DNA from: Nemertoderma westbladi
Taxonomy: Eukaryota > Xenacoelomorpha > Nemertodermatida > Nemertodermatidae
Direction: 5' to 3'
Assembly (NCBI GenBank): GCA_032718475.1
Contig: JAUCBJ010002777.1
Coordinates: forward strand, 62,001-126,000
Length of the DNA stretch: 64,000 bases
Below, piece after piece: positions 36,801 to 50,100 of the stretch. Every line of letters starts with the position of its first letter. Position 1 is the stretch's first letter. Below the pieces are notes generated by a model. It had not been told where the DNA came from, searched no databases, and worked only from the letters and a program-made list of their open reading frames with translations. Both the position numbers and the translations under genes were made by a program.

Positions 36801-36960
36801 TTTGCACTCACACAGATACTTTACTCTGCCCCCACTTCGAGGCTTTATTTGCACTCACACAGATACTTTACACTGCCCAAACTTCGAGGCTTTATTTGCA
36901 CTGACACAGATACTTTACACTGCCCCCACTTCGATCGAGACTTTATTTGCACTCACACAG
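30880..36960. repeat. Satellite B: CGTGG/CGAGAC zone with 187-bp tetramers
   Basis: CGTGG units are frequent, with six in seven successive units at about 34,500-34,740. The 46-bp unit CGAACCCCCTTCGAGG followed by TTTACAC occurs at 31654 and 31841 and again at 32410 and 32597, each pair 187 bp apart (46+47+47+47). Units with CACTGACACAG lie at 35224, 35801, 36465 and 36899. Near 36,675 one unit has a 4-bp TACT insertion. Confidence 0.87.
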
Positions 36961-39900
36961 ATACTTTACACGAACCCCCTTCGATCGAGGCTTTATTTGC
37001 ACTCACACAGATACTTTACACTGCCCCCACTTCGAGGCTTTATTTGCACTCACACAGATACTTTACACTGCCCCCACTTCGATCGAGACTTTATTTGCAC
37101 TCACACAGATACTTTACACGAACCCCCTTCGATCGAGGCTTTATTTGCACTCACACAGATACTTTCCCTTTCCCCCACTTCGTGGCTTTATTTGCACTCA
37201 CACAGATACTTTACACTGCCCCCACTTCGAGGCTTTATTTGCACTCACACAGATACTTTACACTGCCCCCACTTCGAGGCTTTATTTGCACTCACACAGA
37301 TACTTTACACTGCCCCCACTTCGAGGCTTTATTTGCACTCACACAGATACTTTATACTGCCCCCACTTCGAGGCTTTATTTGCACTCACACAGATACTTT
37401 ACACTGCCCCCACTTCGAGGCTTTATTTGCACTCACACAGATACTTTACACTGCCCCCACTTCGAGGCTTTATTTGCACTCACACAGATACTTTACACTG
37501 CCCCCACTTCGAGGCTTTATTTGCACTCACACAGATACTTTACACGAACCCCCTTCGATCGAGGCTTTATTTGCACTCACACAGATACTTTACACTGCCC
37601 CCACTTCGAGACTTTATTTGCACTCACACAGATACTTTACTCTGCCCCCACTTCGAGACTTTATTTGCACTCACACAGATACTTTACACTGCCCCCACTT
37701 CGAGGCTTTATTTGCACTCACACAGATACTTTACACTGCCCCCACTTCGAGGCTTTATTTGCACTCACACAGATACTTTACACGAACCCCCTTCGATCGA
37801 GGCTTTATTTGCACTCACACAGATACTTTACACTGCCCCCACTTCGAGACTTTATTTGCACTCACACAGATACTTTACACGAACCCCCTTCGATCGAGGC
37901 TTTATTTGCACTCACACAGATACTTTACACTGCCCCCACTTCGAGACTTTATTTGCACTCACACAGATACTTTACTCTGCCCCCACTTCGAGACTTTATT
38001 TGCACTCACACAGACACTTTACACTGCCCCCACTTCGAGGCTTTATTTGCACTCACACAGATACTTTACACTGCCCCCACTTCGAGGCTTTATTTGCACT
38101 CACACAGATACTTTACACTGCCCCCACTTCGAGACTTTATTTGCACTCACACAGATACTTTACACGAACCCCCTTCGATCGAGGCTTTATTTGCACTCAC
38201 ACAGATACTTTACACTGCCCCCACTTCGAGGCTTTATTTGCACTCACACAGATACTTTACACTGCCCCCACTTCGAGACTTTATTTGCACTCACACAGAT
38301 ACTTTACACTGCCCCCACTTCGAGGCTTTATTTGCACTCACACAGATACTTTACACGAACCCCCTTCGATCGAGGCTTTATTTGCACTCACACAGATACT
38401 TTACACTGCCCCCACTTCGAGACTTTATTTGCACTCACACAGATACTTTACTCTGCCCCCACTTCGAGGCTTTATTTGCACTCACACAGATACTTTACAC
38501 GAACCCCCTTCGATCGAGGCTTTATTTGCACTCACACAGATACTTTACACTGCCCCCACTTCGAGACTTTATTTGCACTCACACAGATACTTTACACTGC
38601 CCCCACTTCGAGGCTTTATTTGCACTCACACAGATACTTTACACGAACCCCCTTCGATCGAGGCTTTATTTGCACTCACACAGATACTTTACACTGCCCC
38701 CACTTCGAGGCTTTATTTGCACTCACACAGATACTTTACACTGCCCCCACTTCGAGACTTTATTTGCACTCACACAGATACTTTACTCTGCCCCCACTTC
38801 GAGGCTTTATTTGCACTCACACAGATACTTTACACGAACCCCCTTCGAGGCTTTATTTACACTCACACAGATACTTTACACTGCCCCCACTTCGAGGCTT
38901 TATTTGCACTCACACAGATACTTTACTCTGCCCCCACTTCGAGGCTTTATTTGCACTCACACAGATACTTTACACGAACCCCCTTCGAGGCTTTATTTAC
39001 ACTCACACAGATACTTTACACTGCCCCCACTTCGAGGCTTTATTTGCACTCACACAGATACTTTACTCTGCCCCCACTTCGAGACTTTATTTACACTCAC
39101 ACAGATACTTTACACTGCCCCCACTTCGAGGCTTTATTTACACTCACACAGATACTTTACACGAACCCCCTTCGATCGAGGCTTTATTTGCACTCACACA
39201 GATACTTTACACTGCCCCCACTTCGAGGTTTTATTTGCACTCACACAGATACTTTACACTGCCCCCACTTCGAGGCTTTATTTGCACTCACACAGACACT
39301 TTACACTGCCCCCACTTCGAGGCTTTATTTGCACTCACACAGATACTTTACACTGCCCCCACTTCGAGGCTTTATTTGCACTCACACAGATACTTTACTC
39401 TGCCCCCACTTCGAGACTTTATTTACACTCACACAGATACTTTACACTGCCCCCACTTCGAGGCTTTATTTACACTCACACAGATACTTTACACGAACCC
39501 CCTTCGATCGAGGCTTTATTTGCACTCACACAGATACTTTACACTGCCCCCACTTCGAGGTTTTATTTGCACTCACACAGATACTTTACACTGCCCCCAC
39601 TTCGAGGCTTTATTTGCACTCACACAGACACTTTACACTGCCCCCACTTCGAGGCTTTATTTGCACTCACACAGATACTTTACACTGCCCCCACTTCGAG
39701 GCTTTATTTGCACTCACACAGATACTTTACTCTGCCCCCACTTCGAGGCTTTATTTGCACTCACACAGATACTTTACACTGCCCCAACTTCGAGGCTTTA
39801 TTTGCACTCACACAGATACTTTACACTGCCCCCACTTCGAGACTTTATTTGCACTCACACAGATACTTTACACTGCCCCCACCTCGAGGCTTTATTTGCA

Positions 39901-42900
39901 CTCACACAGATACTTTACACTGCCCCCACTTCGAGGCTTTATTTGCACTCACACAGATACTTTACACTGCCCCCCACTTCGAGGCTTTATTTGCACTCAC
40001 ACAGATACTTTACACGAACCCCCTTCGATCGAGGCTTTATTTGCACTCACACAGATACTTTACACTGCCCCCACTTCGAGGCTTTATTTGCACTCACACA
40101 GATACTTTACACTGCCCCCACTTCGAGGCTTTATTTGCACTCACACAGATACTTTACTCTGCCCCCACTTCGAGGCTTTATTTGCACTCACACAGATACT
40201 TTACACTGCCCCCACTTCGAGACTTTATTTGCACTCACACAGATACTTTACACGAACCCCCTTCGATCGAGGCTTTATTTGCACTCACACAGATACTTTA
40301 CACTGCCCCCACTTCGAGGCTTTATTTGCACTCACACAGATACTTTACACTGCCCCCACTTCGAGGCTTTATTTGCACTCACACAGATACTTTACACTGC
40401 CCCCACTTCGTGGCTTTATTTGCACTCACACAGACACTTTACACGAACCCCCTTCGATCGAGGCTTTATTTGCACTCACACAGATACTTTACACGAACCC
40501 CCTTCGATCGAGGCTTTATTTGCACTCACACAGATACTTTACACTGCCCCCACTTCGAGGCTTTATTTGCACTCACACAGATACTTTACACTGCCCCCAC
40601 TTCGAGGCTTTATTTGCACTCACACAGATACTTTACACTGCCCCCACTTCGTGGCTTTATTTGCACTCACACAGACACTTTACACGAACCCCCTTCGATC
40701 GAGGCTTTATTTGCACTCACACAGATACTTTACACGAACCCCCTTCGATCGAGGCTTTATTTGCACTCACACAGACACTTTACACGAACCCCCTTCGATC
40801 GAGGCTTTATTTGCACTCACACAGATACTTTACACGAACCCCCTTCGATCGAGGCTTTATTTGCACTCACACAGATACTTTACACTGAACCCACTTCGAG
40901 GCTTTATTTGCACTCACACAGATACTTTACACTGCCCCCACTTCGAGACTTTATTTGCACTCACACAGATACTTTACTCTGCCCCAACTTCGAGGCTTTA
41001 TTTGCACTCACACAGATACTTTACACGAACCCCCTTCGATCGAGGCTTTATTTGCACTCACACAGATACTTTACACTGCCCTCACTTCGAGGCTTTATTT
41101 GCACTCACACAGATACTTTACACGAACCCCCTTCGAGGCTTTATTTGCACTCACACAGATACTTTACACGAACCCCCTTCGATCGAGGCTTTATTTGCAC
41201 TCACACAGATACTTTACACTGCCCCCACTTCGAGGCTTTATTTGCACTCACACAGATACTTTACACGAACCCCCTTCGATCGAGGCTTTATTTGCACTCA
41301 CACAGATACTTTACACTGCCCCCACTTCGAGGCTTTATTTGCACTCACACAGATACTTTACACGAACCCACTTCGATCGAGGCTTTATTTGCACTCACAC
41401 AGATACTTTACACGAACCCACTTCGATCGAGGCTTTATTTGCACTCACACAGATACTTTACACTGCCCCCACTTCGAGGCTTTATTTGCACTCACACAGA
41501 TACTTTACACGAACCCACTTCGATCGAGGCTTTATTTGCACTCACACAGATACTTTACACTGCCCCCACTTCGAGGCTTTATTTGCACTCACACAGATAC
41601 TTTACACGAACCCACTTCGATCGAGGCTTTATTTGCACTCACACAGATACTTTACACTGCCCTCACTTCGAGGCTTTATTTGCACTCACACAGATACTTT
41701 ACACGAACCCCCTTCGATCGAGGCTTTATTTGCACTCACACAGATACTTTACACTGCCCCCACTTCGAGGCTTTATTTGCACTCACACAGATACTTTACA
41801 CTGCCCCCACTTCGAGGCTTTATTTGCACTCACACAGATACTTTACACTGCCCTCACTTCGAGGCTTTATTTGCACTCACACAGATACTTTACACTGCCC
41901 CCACTTCGAGGCTTTATTTGCACTCACACAGATACTTTACACGAACCCACTTCGATCGAGGCTTTATTTGCACTCACACAGATACTTTACACTGCCCCCA
42001 CTTCGAGGCTTTATTTGCACTCACACAGATACTTTACACTGCCCCCACTTCGAGGCTTTATTTGCACTCACACAGATACTTTACACTGCCCCCACTTCGA
42101 GGCTTTATTTGCACTCACACAGATACTTTACACGAACCCCCTTCGAGGCTTTATTTGCACTCACACAGATACTTTACACGAACCCCCTTCGATCGAGGCT
42201 TTATTTGCACTCACACAGATACTTTACACTGCCCCCACTTCGAGGCTTTATTTGCACTCACACAGATACTTTACACTGCCCCCACTTCGTGGCTTTATTT
42301 GCACTCACACAGATACTTTACACGAACCCCCTTCGATCGAGGCTTTATTTGCACTCACACAGATACTTTACACTGCCCCCACTTCGAGGCTTTATTTGCA
42401 CTCACACAGATACTTTACACTGCCCCCACTTCGAGGCTTTATTTGCACTCACACAGATACTTTACTCTGCCCCCACTTCGAGGCTTTATTTGCACTCACA
42501 CAGATACTTTCCCTTTCCCCACTTCGAGGCTTTATTTGCACTCACACAGATACTTTACACTGCCCCCACTTCGAGGCTTTATTTGCACTCACACAGATAC
42601 TTTCCCTTTCCCCACTTCGAGGCTTTATTTGCACTCACACAGATACTTTACACTGCCCCCACTTCGAGGCTTTATTTGCACTCACACAGATACTTTACTC
42701 TGCCCCCACTTCGAGACTTTATTTGCACTCACACAGATACTTTACACTGCCCCCACTTCGAGGCTTTATTTGCACTCACACAGATACTTTACACGAACCC
42801 CCTTCGAGGCTTTATTTGCACTCACACAGATACTTTACACGAACCCCCTTCGATCGAGGCTTTATTTGCACTCACACAGATACTTTACACGAACCCCCTT

Positions 42901-43176
42901 CGATCGAGGCTTTATTTGCACTCACACAGATACTTTACACTGCCCCCACTTCGAGGCTTTATTTGCACTCACACAGATACTTTACTCTGCCCCCCACTTC
43001 GAGGCTTTATTTGCACTCACACAGATACTTTACACGAACCCCCTTCGATCGAGGCTTTATTTGCACTCACACAGATACTTTACACGAACCCCCTTCGATC
43101 GAGGCTTTATTTGCACTCACACAGATACTTTACACGAACCCCCTTCGATCGAGGCTTTATTTGCACTCACACAGAT
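36960..43176. repeat. Satellite B: mixed zone with 332- and 241-bp orders
   Basis: CGAGGTTTT recurs at 39224 and 39556 (332 bp; six 47-bp units and one 50-bp unit) with the surrounding order conserved. CAGACACTT at 40431 and 40672 is 241 bp apart (three 47-bp and two 50-bp units), with matching neighbours. GAACCCCCTTCGAGG units at about 38,835 and 38,975 are 140 bp apart. CCCTTTCCCC units recur at about 42,507 and 42,600. Confidence 0.87.
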
Positions 43177-45939
43177 ACTTTACACTGTACTCACGGCAAC
43201 GCTTTATTTGCACTCACACAGATACTTTACACTGCCCCCACTTCGAGGCTTTATTTGCACTCACACAGATACTTTACACGAACCCCCTTCGATCGAGGCT
43301 TTATTTGCACTCACACAGATACTTTACACGAACCCCCTTCGATCGAGGCTTTATTTGCACTCACACAGATACTTTACACGAACCCCCTTCGATCGAGGCT
43401 TTATTTGCACTCACACAGATACTTTACACGAACCCCCTTCGATCGAGGCTTTATTTGCACTCACACAGATACTTTACACGAACCCCCTTCGATCGAGACT
43501 TTATTTGCACTCACACAGATACTTTACACGAACCCCCTTCGATCGAGGCTTTATTTGCACTCACACAGATACTTTACACGAACCCCCTTCGATCGAGGCT
43601 TTATTTGCACTCACACAGATACTTTACACTGTACTCACGGCAACGCTTTATTTGCACTCACACAGATACTTTACACTGCCCTCACTTCGAGGCTTTATTT
43701 GCACTCACACAGATACTTTACACGAACCCCCTTCGAGGCTTTATTTGCACTCACACAGATACTTTACACGAACCCCCTTCGATCGAGGCTTTATTTGCAC
43801 TCACACAGATACTTTACACTGCCCTCACTTCGAGGCTTTATTTGCACTCACACAGATACTTTACACGAACCCCCTTCGAGGCTTTATTTGCACTCACACA
43901 GATACTTTACACGAACCCCCTTCGATCGAGGCTTTATTTGCACTCACACAGATACTTTACACGAACCCCCTTCGAGGCTTTATTTGCACTCACACAGATA
44001 CTTTACACGAACCCACTTCGATCGAGGCTTTATTTACACTCACACAGATACTTTACTCTGCCCCCCACTTCGAGGCTTTATTTGCACTCACACAGATACT
44101 TTACACGAACCCACTTCGATCGAGGCTTTATTTGCACTCACACAGATACTTTACACGAACCCACTTCGATCGAGGCTTTATTTGCACTCACACAGATACT
44201 TTACACTGCCCCCACTTCGAGGCTTTATTTGCACTCACACAGATACTTTACACTGCCCCCACTTCGAGGCTTTATTTGCACTCACACAGATACTTTACAC
44301 TGCCCCCACTTCGAGGCTTTATTTGCACTCACACAGATACTTTACACGAACCCACTTCGATCGAGGCTTTATTTGCACTCACACAGATACTTTCCCTTTC
44401 CCCACTTCGAGGCTTTATTTACACTCACACAGATACTTTACACTGCCCCCACTTCGTGGCTTTATTTGCACTCACACAGATACTTTACACTGCCCCCACT
44501 TCGAGGCTTTATTTGCACTCACACAGATACTTTACACGAACCCACTTCGATCGAGGCTTTATTTGCACTCACACAGATACTTTACACGAACCCCCTTCGA
44601 TCGAGGCTTTATTTGCACTCACACAGATACTTTACACTGCCCCCACTTCGAGGCTTTATTTGCACTCACACAGATACTTTACACGAACCCACTTCGATCG
44701 AGGCTTTATTTGCACTCACACAGATACTTTACACTGCCCCCACTTCGAGGCTTTATTTGCACTCACACAGATACTTTACACGAACCCCCTTCGATCGAGG
44801 CTTTATTTGCACTCACACAGATACTTTACACTGCCCCCACTTCGAGGCTTTATTTGCACTCACACAGATACTTTACACGAACCCCCTTCGATCGAGGCTT
44901 TATTTGCACTCACACAGATACTTTACACTGCCCCCACTTCGAGGCTTTATTTGCACTCACACAGATACTTTACACGAACCCACTTCGATCGAGGCTTTAT
45001 TTGCACTCACACAGATACTTTACACGAACCCACTTCGATCGAGGCTTTATTTGCACTCACACAGATACTTTACACGAACCCACTTCGAGGCTTTATTTAC
45101 ACTCACACTGATACTTTACACTGCCCCCACTTCGAGGCTTTATTTGCACTCACACAGATACTTTACACTGCCCCCACTTCGAGGCTTTATTTGCACTCAC
45201 ACAGATACTTTACACTGTACTCACGGCAACGCTTTATTTGCACTCACACAGATACTTTACTCTGCCCCCACTTCGAGGCTTTATTTACACTCACACAGAT
45301 ACTTTACACTGCCCCCACTTCGAGGCTTTATTTGCACTCACACAGATACTTTACACTGTACTCACGGCAACGCTTTATTTGCACTCACACAGATACTTTA
45401 CACTGCCCCCACTTCGAGACTTTATTTGCACTCACACAGATACTTTACACTGCCCCCACTTCGAGGCTTTATTTGCACTCACACAGATACTTTACACTGC
45501 CCCCACTTCGAGGCTTTATTTGCACTCACACAGATACTTTACACTGCCCCCACTTCGAGGCTTTATTTGCACTCACACAGATACTTTACACTGTACTCAC
45601 GGCAACGCTTTATTTGCACTCACACAGATACTTTACACTGCCCCCACTTCGAGACTTTATTTGCACTCACACAGATACTTTACTCTGCCCCCACTTCGAG
45701 ACTTTATTTGCACTCACACAGATACTTTACACTGCCCCCACTTCGAGGCTTTATTTGCACTCACACAGATACTTTACACTGTACTCACGGCAACGCTTTA
45801 TTTGCACTCACACAGATACTTTACACTGCCCCCACTTCGAGACTTTATTTGCACTCACACAGATACTTTACACTGCCCCCACTTCGAGGCTTTATTTGCA
45901 CTCACACAGATACTTTACACTGCCCCCACTTCGAGGCTT

Positions 45940-45990
45940 TATTTGCACTCACACACAGATACTTTACACTGCCCCCACTTCGTGGCTTTA
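45940..45990. repeat. Satellite B unit with a 2-bp insertion
   Basis: CACTCACACACAGATAC has one extra AC compared with the standard CACTCACACAGATAC, at about 45,951. It looks like a slippage event in the CACACA part of the unit. It marks the start of a block with TTTACACTC and CGTGG units. Confidence 0.85.
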
Positions 45991-46182
45991 TTTACACTCA
46001 CACAGATACTTTACACTGCCCCCACTTCGAGGCTTTATTTGCACTCACACAGATACTTTACACTGCCCCCACTTCGAGGCTTTATTTGCACTCACACAGA
46101 TACTTTACACGAACCCCCTTCGAGGCTTTATTTGCACTCACACAGATACTTTACACTGCCCCCACTTCGAGGCTTTATTTAC

Positions 46183-47180
46183 ACTCACACAGATACTCTA
46201 CACGAACCCCCTTCGATCGTGGCTTTATTTACACTCACACAGATACTTTACACGAACCCCCTTCGATCGTGGCTTTATTTACACTCACACAGATACTTTA
46301 CACTGCCCCCACTTCGAGGCTTTATTTGCACTCACACAGATACTTTACACTGCCCCCACTTCGAGGCTTTATTTACACTCACACAGATACTCTACACGAA
46401 CCCCCTTCGATCGTGTCTTTATTTACACTCACACAGATACTCTACACGAACCCCCTTCGATCGTGGCTTTATTTACACTCACACAGATACTTTACACTGC
46501 CCCCACTTCGAGGCTTTATTTGCACTCACACAGATACTTTACACTGCCCCCACTTCGAGGCTTTATTTACACTCACACAGATACTCTACACGAACCCCCT
46601 TCGATCGTGGCTTTATTTACACTCACACAGATACTTTACACGAACCCCCTTCGATCGTGGCTTTATTTACACTCACACAGATACTTTACACGAACCCCCT
46701 TCGATCGTGGCTTTATTTACACTCACACAGATACTTTACACGAACCCCCTTCGATCGTGGCTTTATTTACACTCACACAGATACTTTACACGAACCCCCT
46801 TCGATCGTGGCTTTATTTACACTCACACAGATACTTTACACTGCCCCCACTTCGAGGCTTTATTTGCACTCACACAGATACTTTACACTGCCCCCACTTC
46901 GAGGCTTTATTTACACTCACACAGATACTCTACACGAACCCCCTTCGATCGTGTCTTTATTTACACTCACACAGATACTCTACACGAACCCCCTTCGATC
47001 GTGGCTTTATTTACACTCACACAGATACTTTACACTGCCCCCACTTCGAGGCTTTATTTGCACTCACACAGATACTTTACACTGCCCCCACTTCGAGGCT
47101 TTATTTACACTCACACAGATACTCTACACGAACCCCCTTCGATCGTGTCTTTATTTACACTCACACAGATACTTTACATG
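46183..47180. repeat. Satellite B: CGATCGTGG sub-family
   Basis: 50-bp units here carry CGATCGTGG or CGATCGTGTC instead of CGATCGAGG, and many begin TACTCTACACG. They alternate with pairs of 47-bp units; five CGATCGTGG units follow one another at about 46,590-46,830. The block ends with a 46-bp unit, TTTACATGCCCCC, at about 47,175. Confidence 0.9.
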
Positions 47181-50100
47181 CCCCCACTTCGTGGCTTTAT
47201 TTGCACTCACACAGATACTTTACTCTGCCCCCCACTTCGAGGCTTTATTTGCACTCCCACAGATACTTTACACTGCCCCCACTTCGAGGCTTTATTTGCA
47301 CTCACACAGATACTTTACACTGCCCCCACTTCGAGGCTTTATTTGCACTCACACAGATACTTTACACTGTACTCACGGCAACGCTTTATTTGCACTCACA
47401 CAGATACTTTACACTGCCCCCACTTCGAGGCTTTATTTGCACTCACACAGATACTTTACACTGCCCCCACTTCGAGGCTTTATTTGCACTCACACAGATA
47501 CTTTACACTGCCCCCACTTCGAGACTTTATTTGCACTCACACAGATACTTTACACTGTACTCACGGCAACGCTTTATTTGCACTCACACAGATACTTTAC
47601 ACTGTACTCACGGCAACGCTTTATTTGCACTCACACAGATACTTTACACTGCCCCCACTTCGAGACTTTATTTGCACTCACACAGATACTTTACACTGCC
47701 CCCACTTCGAGGCTTTATTTGCACTCACACAGATACTTTACACGAACCCACTTCGATCGAGGCTTTATTTGCACTCACACAGATACTTTACACTGCCCCC
47801 ACTTCGAGGCTTTATTTGCACTCACACAGATACTTTACACTGTACTCACGGCAACGCTTTATTTGCACTCACACAGATACTTTACTCTGCCCCCACTTCG
47901 AGACTTTATTTGCACTCACACAGATACTTTACACTGCCCCCACTTCGAGGCTTTATTTGCACTCACACAGATACTTTACACTGTACTCACGGCAACGCTT
48001 TATTTGCACTCACACAGATACTTTACACTGTACTCACGGCAACGCTTTATTTGCACTCACACAGATACTTTACTCTGCCCCCACTTCGAGACTTTATTTG
48101 CACTCACACAGATACTTTACACTGCCCCCACTTCGAGACTTTATTTGCACTCACACAGATACTTTACACTGTACTCACGGCAACGCTTTATTTGCACTCA
48201 CACAGATACTTTACACTGTACTCACGGCAACGCTTTATTTGCACTCACACAGATACTTTACACTGCCCCCACTTCGAGACTTTATTTGCACTCACACAGA
48301 TACTTTACACTGCCCCCACTTCGAGGCTTTATTTGCACTCACACAGATACTTTACACGAACCCACTTCGATCGAGGCTTTATTTGCACTCACACAGATAC
48401 TTTACACTGCCCCCACTTCGAGGCTTTATTTGCACTCACACAGATACTTTACACTGTACTCACGGCAACGCTTTATTTGCACTCACACAGATACTTTACT
48501 CTGCCCCCACTTCGAGACTTTATTTGCACTCACACAGATACTTTACACTGCCCCCACTTCGAGGCTTTATTTGCACTCACACAGATACTTTACACTGTAC
48601 TCACGGCAACGCTTTATTTGCACTCACACAGATACTTTACACTGCCCCCACTTCGAGACTTTATTTGCACTCACACAGATACTTTACACTGCCCCCACTT
48701 CGAGGCTTTATTTGCACTCACACAGATACTTTACACTGTACTCACGGCAACGCTTTATTTGCACTCACACAGATACTTTACACTGCCCCCACTTCGAGGC
48801 TTTATTTGCACTCACACAGATACTTTACTCTGCCCCCACTTCGAGGCTTTATTTGCACTCACATAGATACTTTACACGAACCCCCTTCGATCGAGGCTTT
48901 ATTTGCACTCACACAGATACTTTACACGAACCCACTTCGAGACTATATTTGCACTCACACAGATACTTTACACGAACCCCCTTCGATCGAGGCTTTATTT
49001 GCACTCACACAGATACTTTACACTGCCCCCACTTCGAGGCTTTATTTGCACTCACACAGATACTTTACACTGCCCCCACTTCGATCGAGGCTTTATTTGC
49101 ACTCACACAGATACTTTACACGAACCCCCTTCGATCGAGGCTTTATTTGCACTCACACAGATACTTTACACTGTACTCACGGCAACGCTTTATTTGCACT
49201 CACACAGATACTTTACTCTGCCCCCACTTCGAGGCTTTATTTGCACTCACACAGATACTTTACACTGTACTCACGGCAACGCTTTATTTGCACTCACACA
49301 GATACTTTACTCTGCCCCCACTTCGAGACTTTATTTGCACTCACACAGATACTTTACACTGCCCCCACTTCGAGGCTTTATTTGCACTCACACAGATACT
49401 TTACACTGTACTCACGGCAACGCTTTATTTGCACTCACACAGATACTTTACACTGCCCCCACTTCGAGACTTTATTTGCACTCACACAGATACTTTACAC
49501 TGCCCCCACTTCGAGGCTTTATTTGCACTCACACAGATACTTTACACTGTACTCACGGCAACGCTTTATTTGCACTCACACAGATACTTTACACTGCCCC
49601 CACTTCGAGGCTTTATTTGCACTCACACAGATACTTTACTCTGCCCCCACTTCGAGGCTTTATTTGCACTCACACAGATACTTTACACGAACCCCCTTCG
49701 ATCGAGGCTTTATTTGCACTCACACAGATACTTTACACGAACCCCCTTCGATCGAGGCTTTATTTGCACTCACACAGATACTTTACTCTGCCCCCACTTC
49801 GAGGCTTTATTTGCACTCACACAGATACTTTACACTGCCCCCACTTCGAGGCTTTATTTGCACTCACACAGATACTTTACACTGCCCCCACTTCGAGACT
49901 TTATTTGCACTCACACAGATACTTTACACTGCCCCCACTTCGAGGCTTTATTTGCACTCACACAGATACTTTACACTGTACTCACGGCAACGCTTTATTT
50001 GCACTCACACAGATACTTTACACTGCCCCCACTTCGAGGCTTTATTTGCACTCACACAGATACTTTACTCTGCCCCCACTTCGAGGCTTTATTTGCACTC

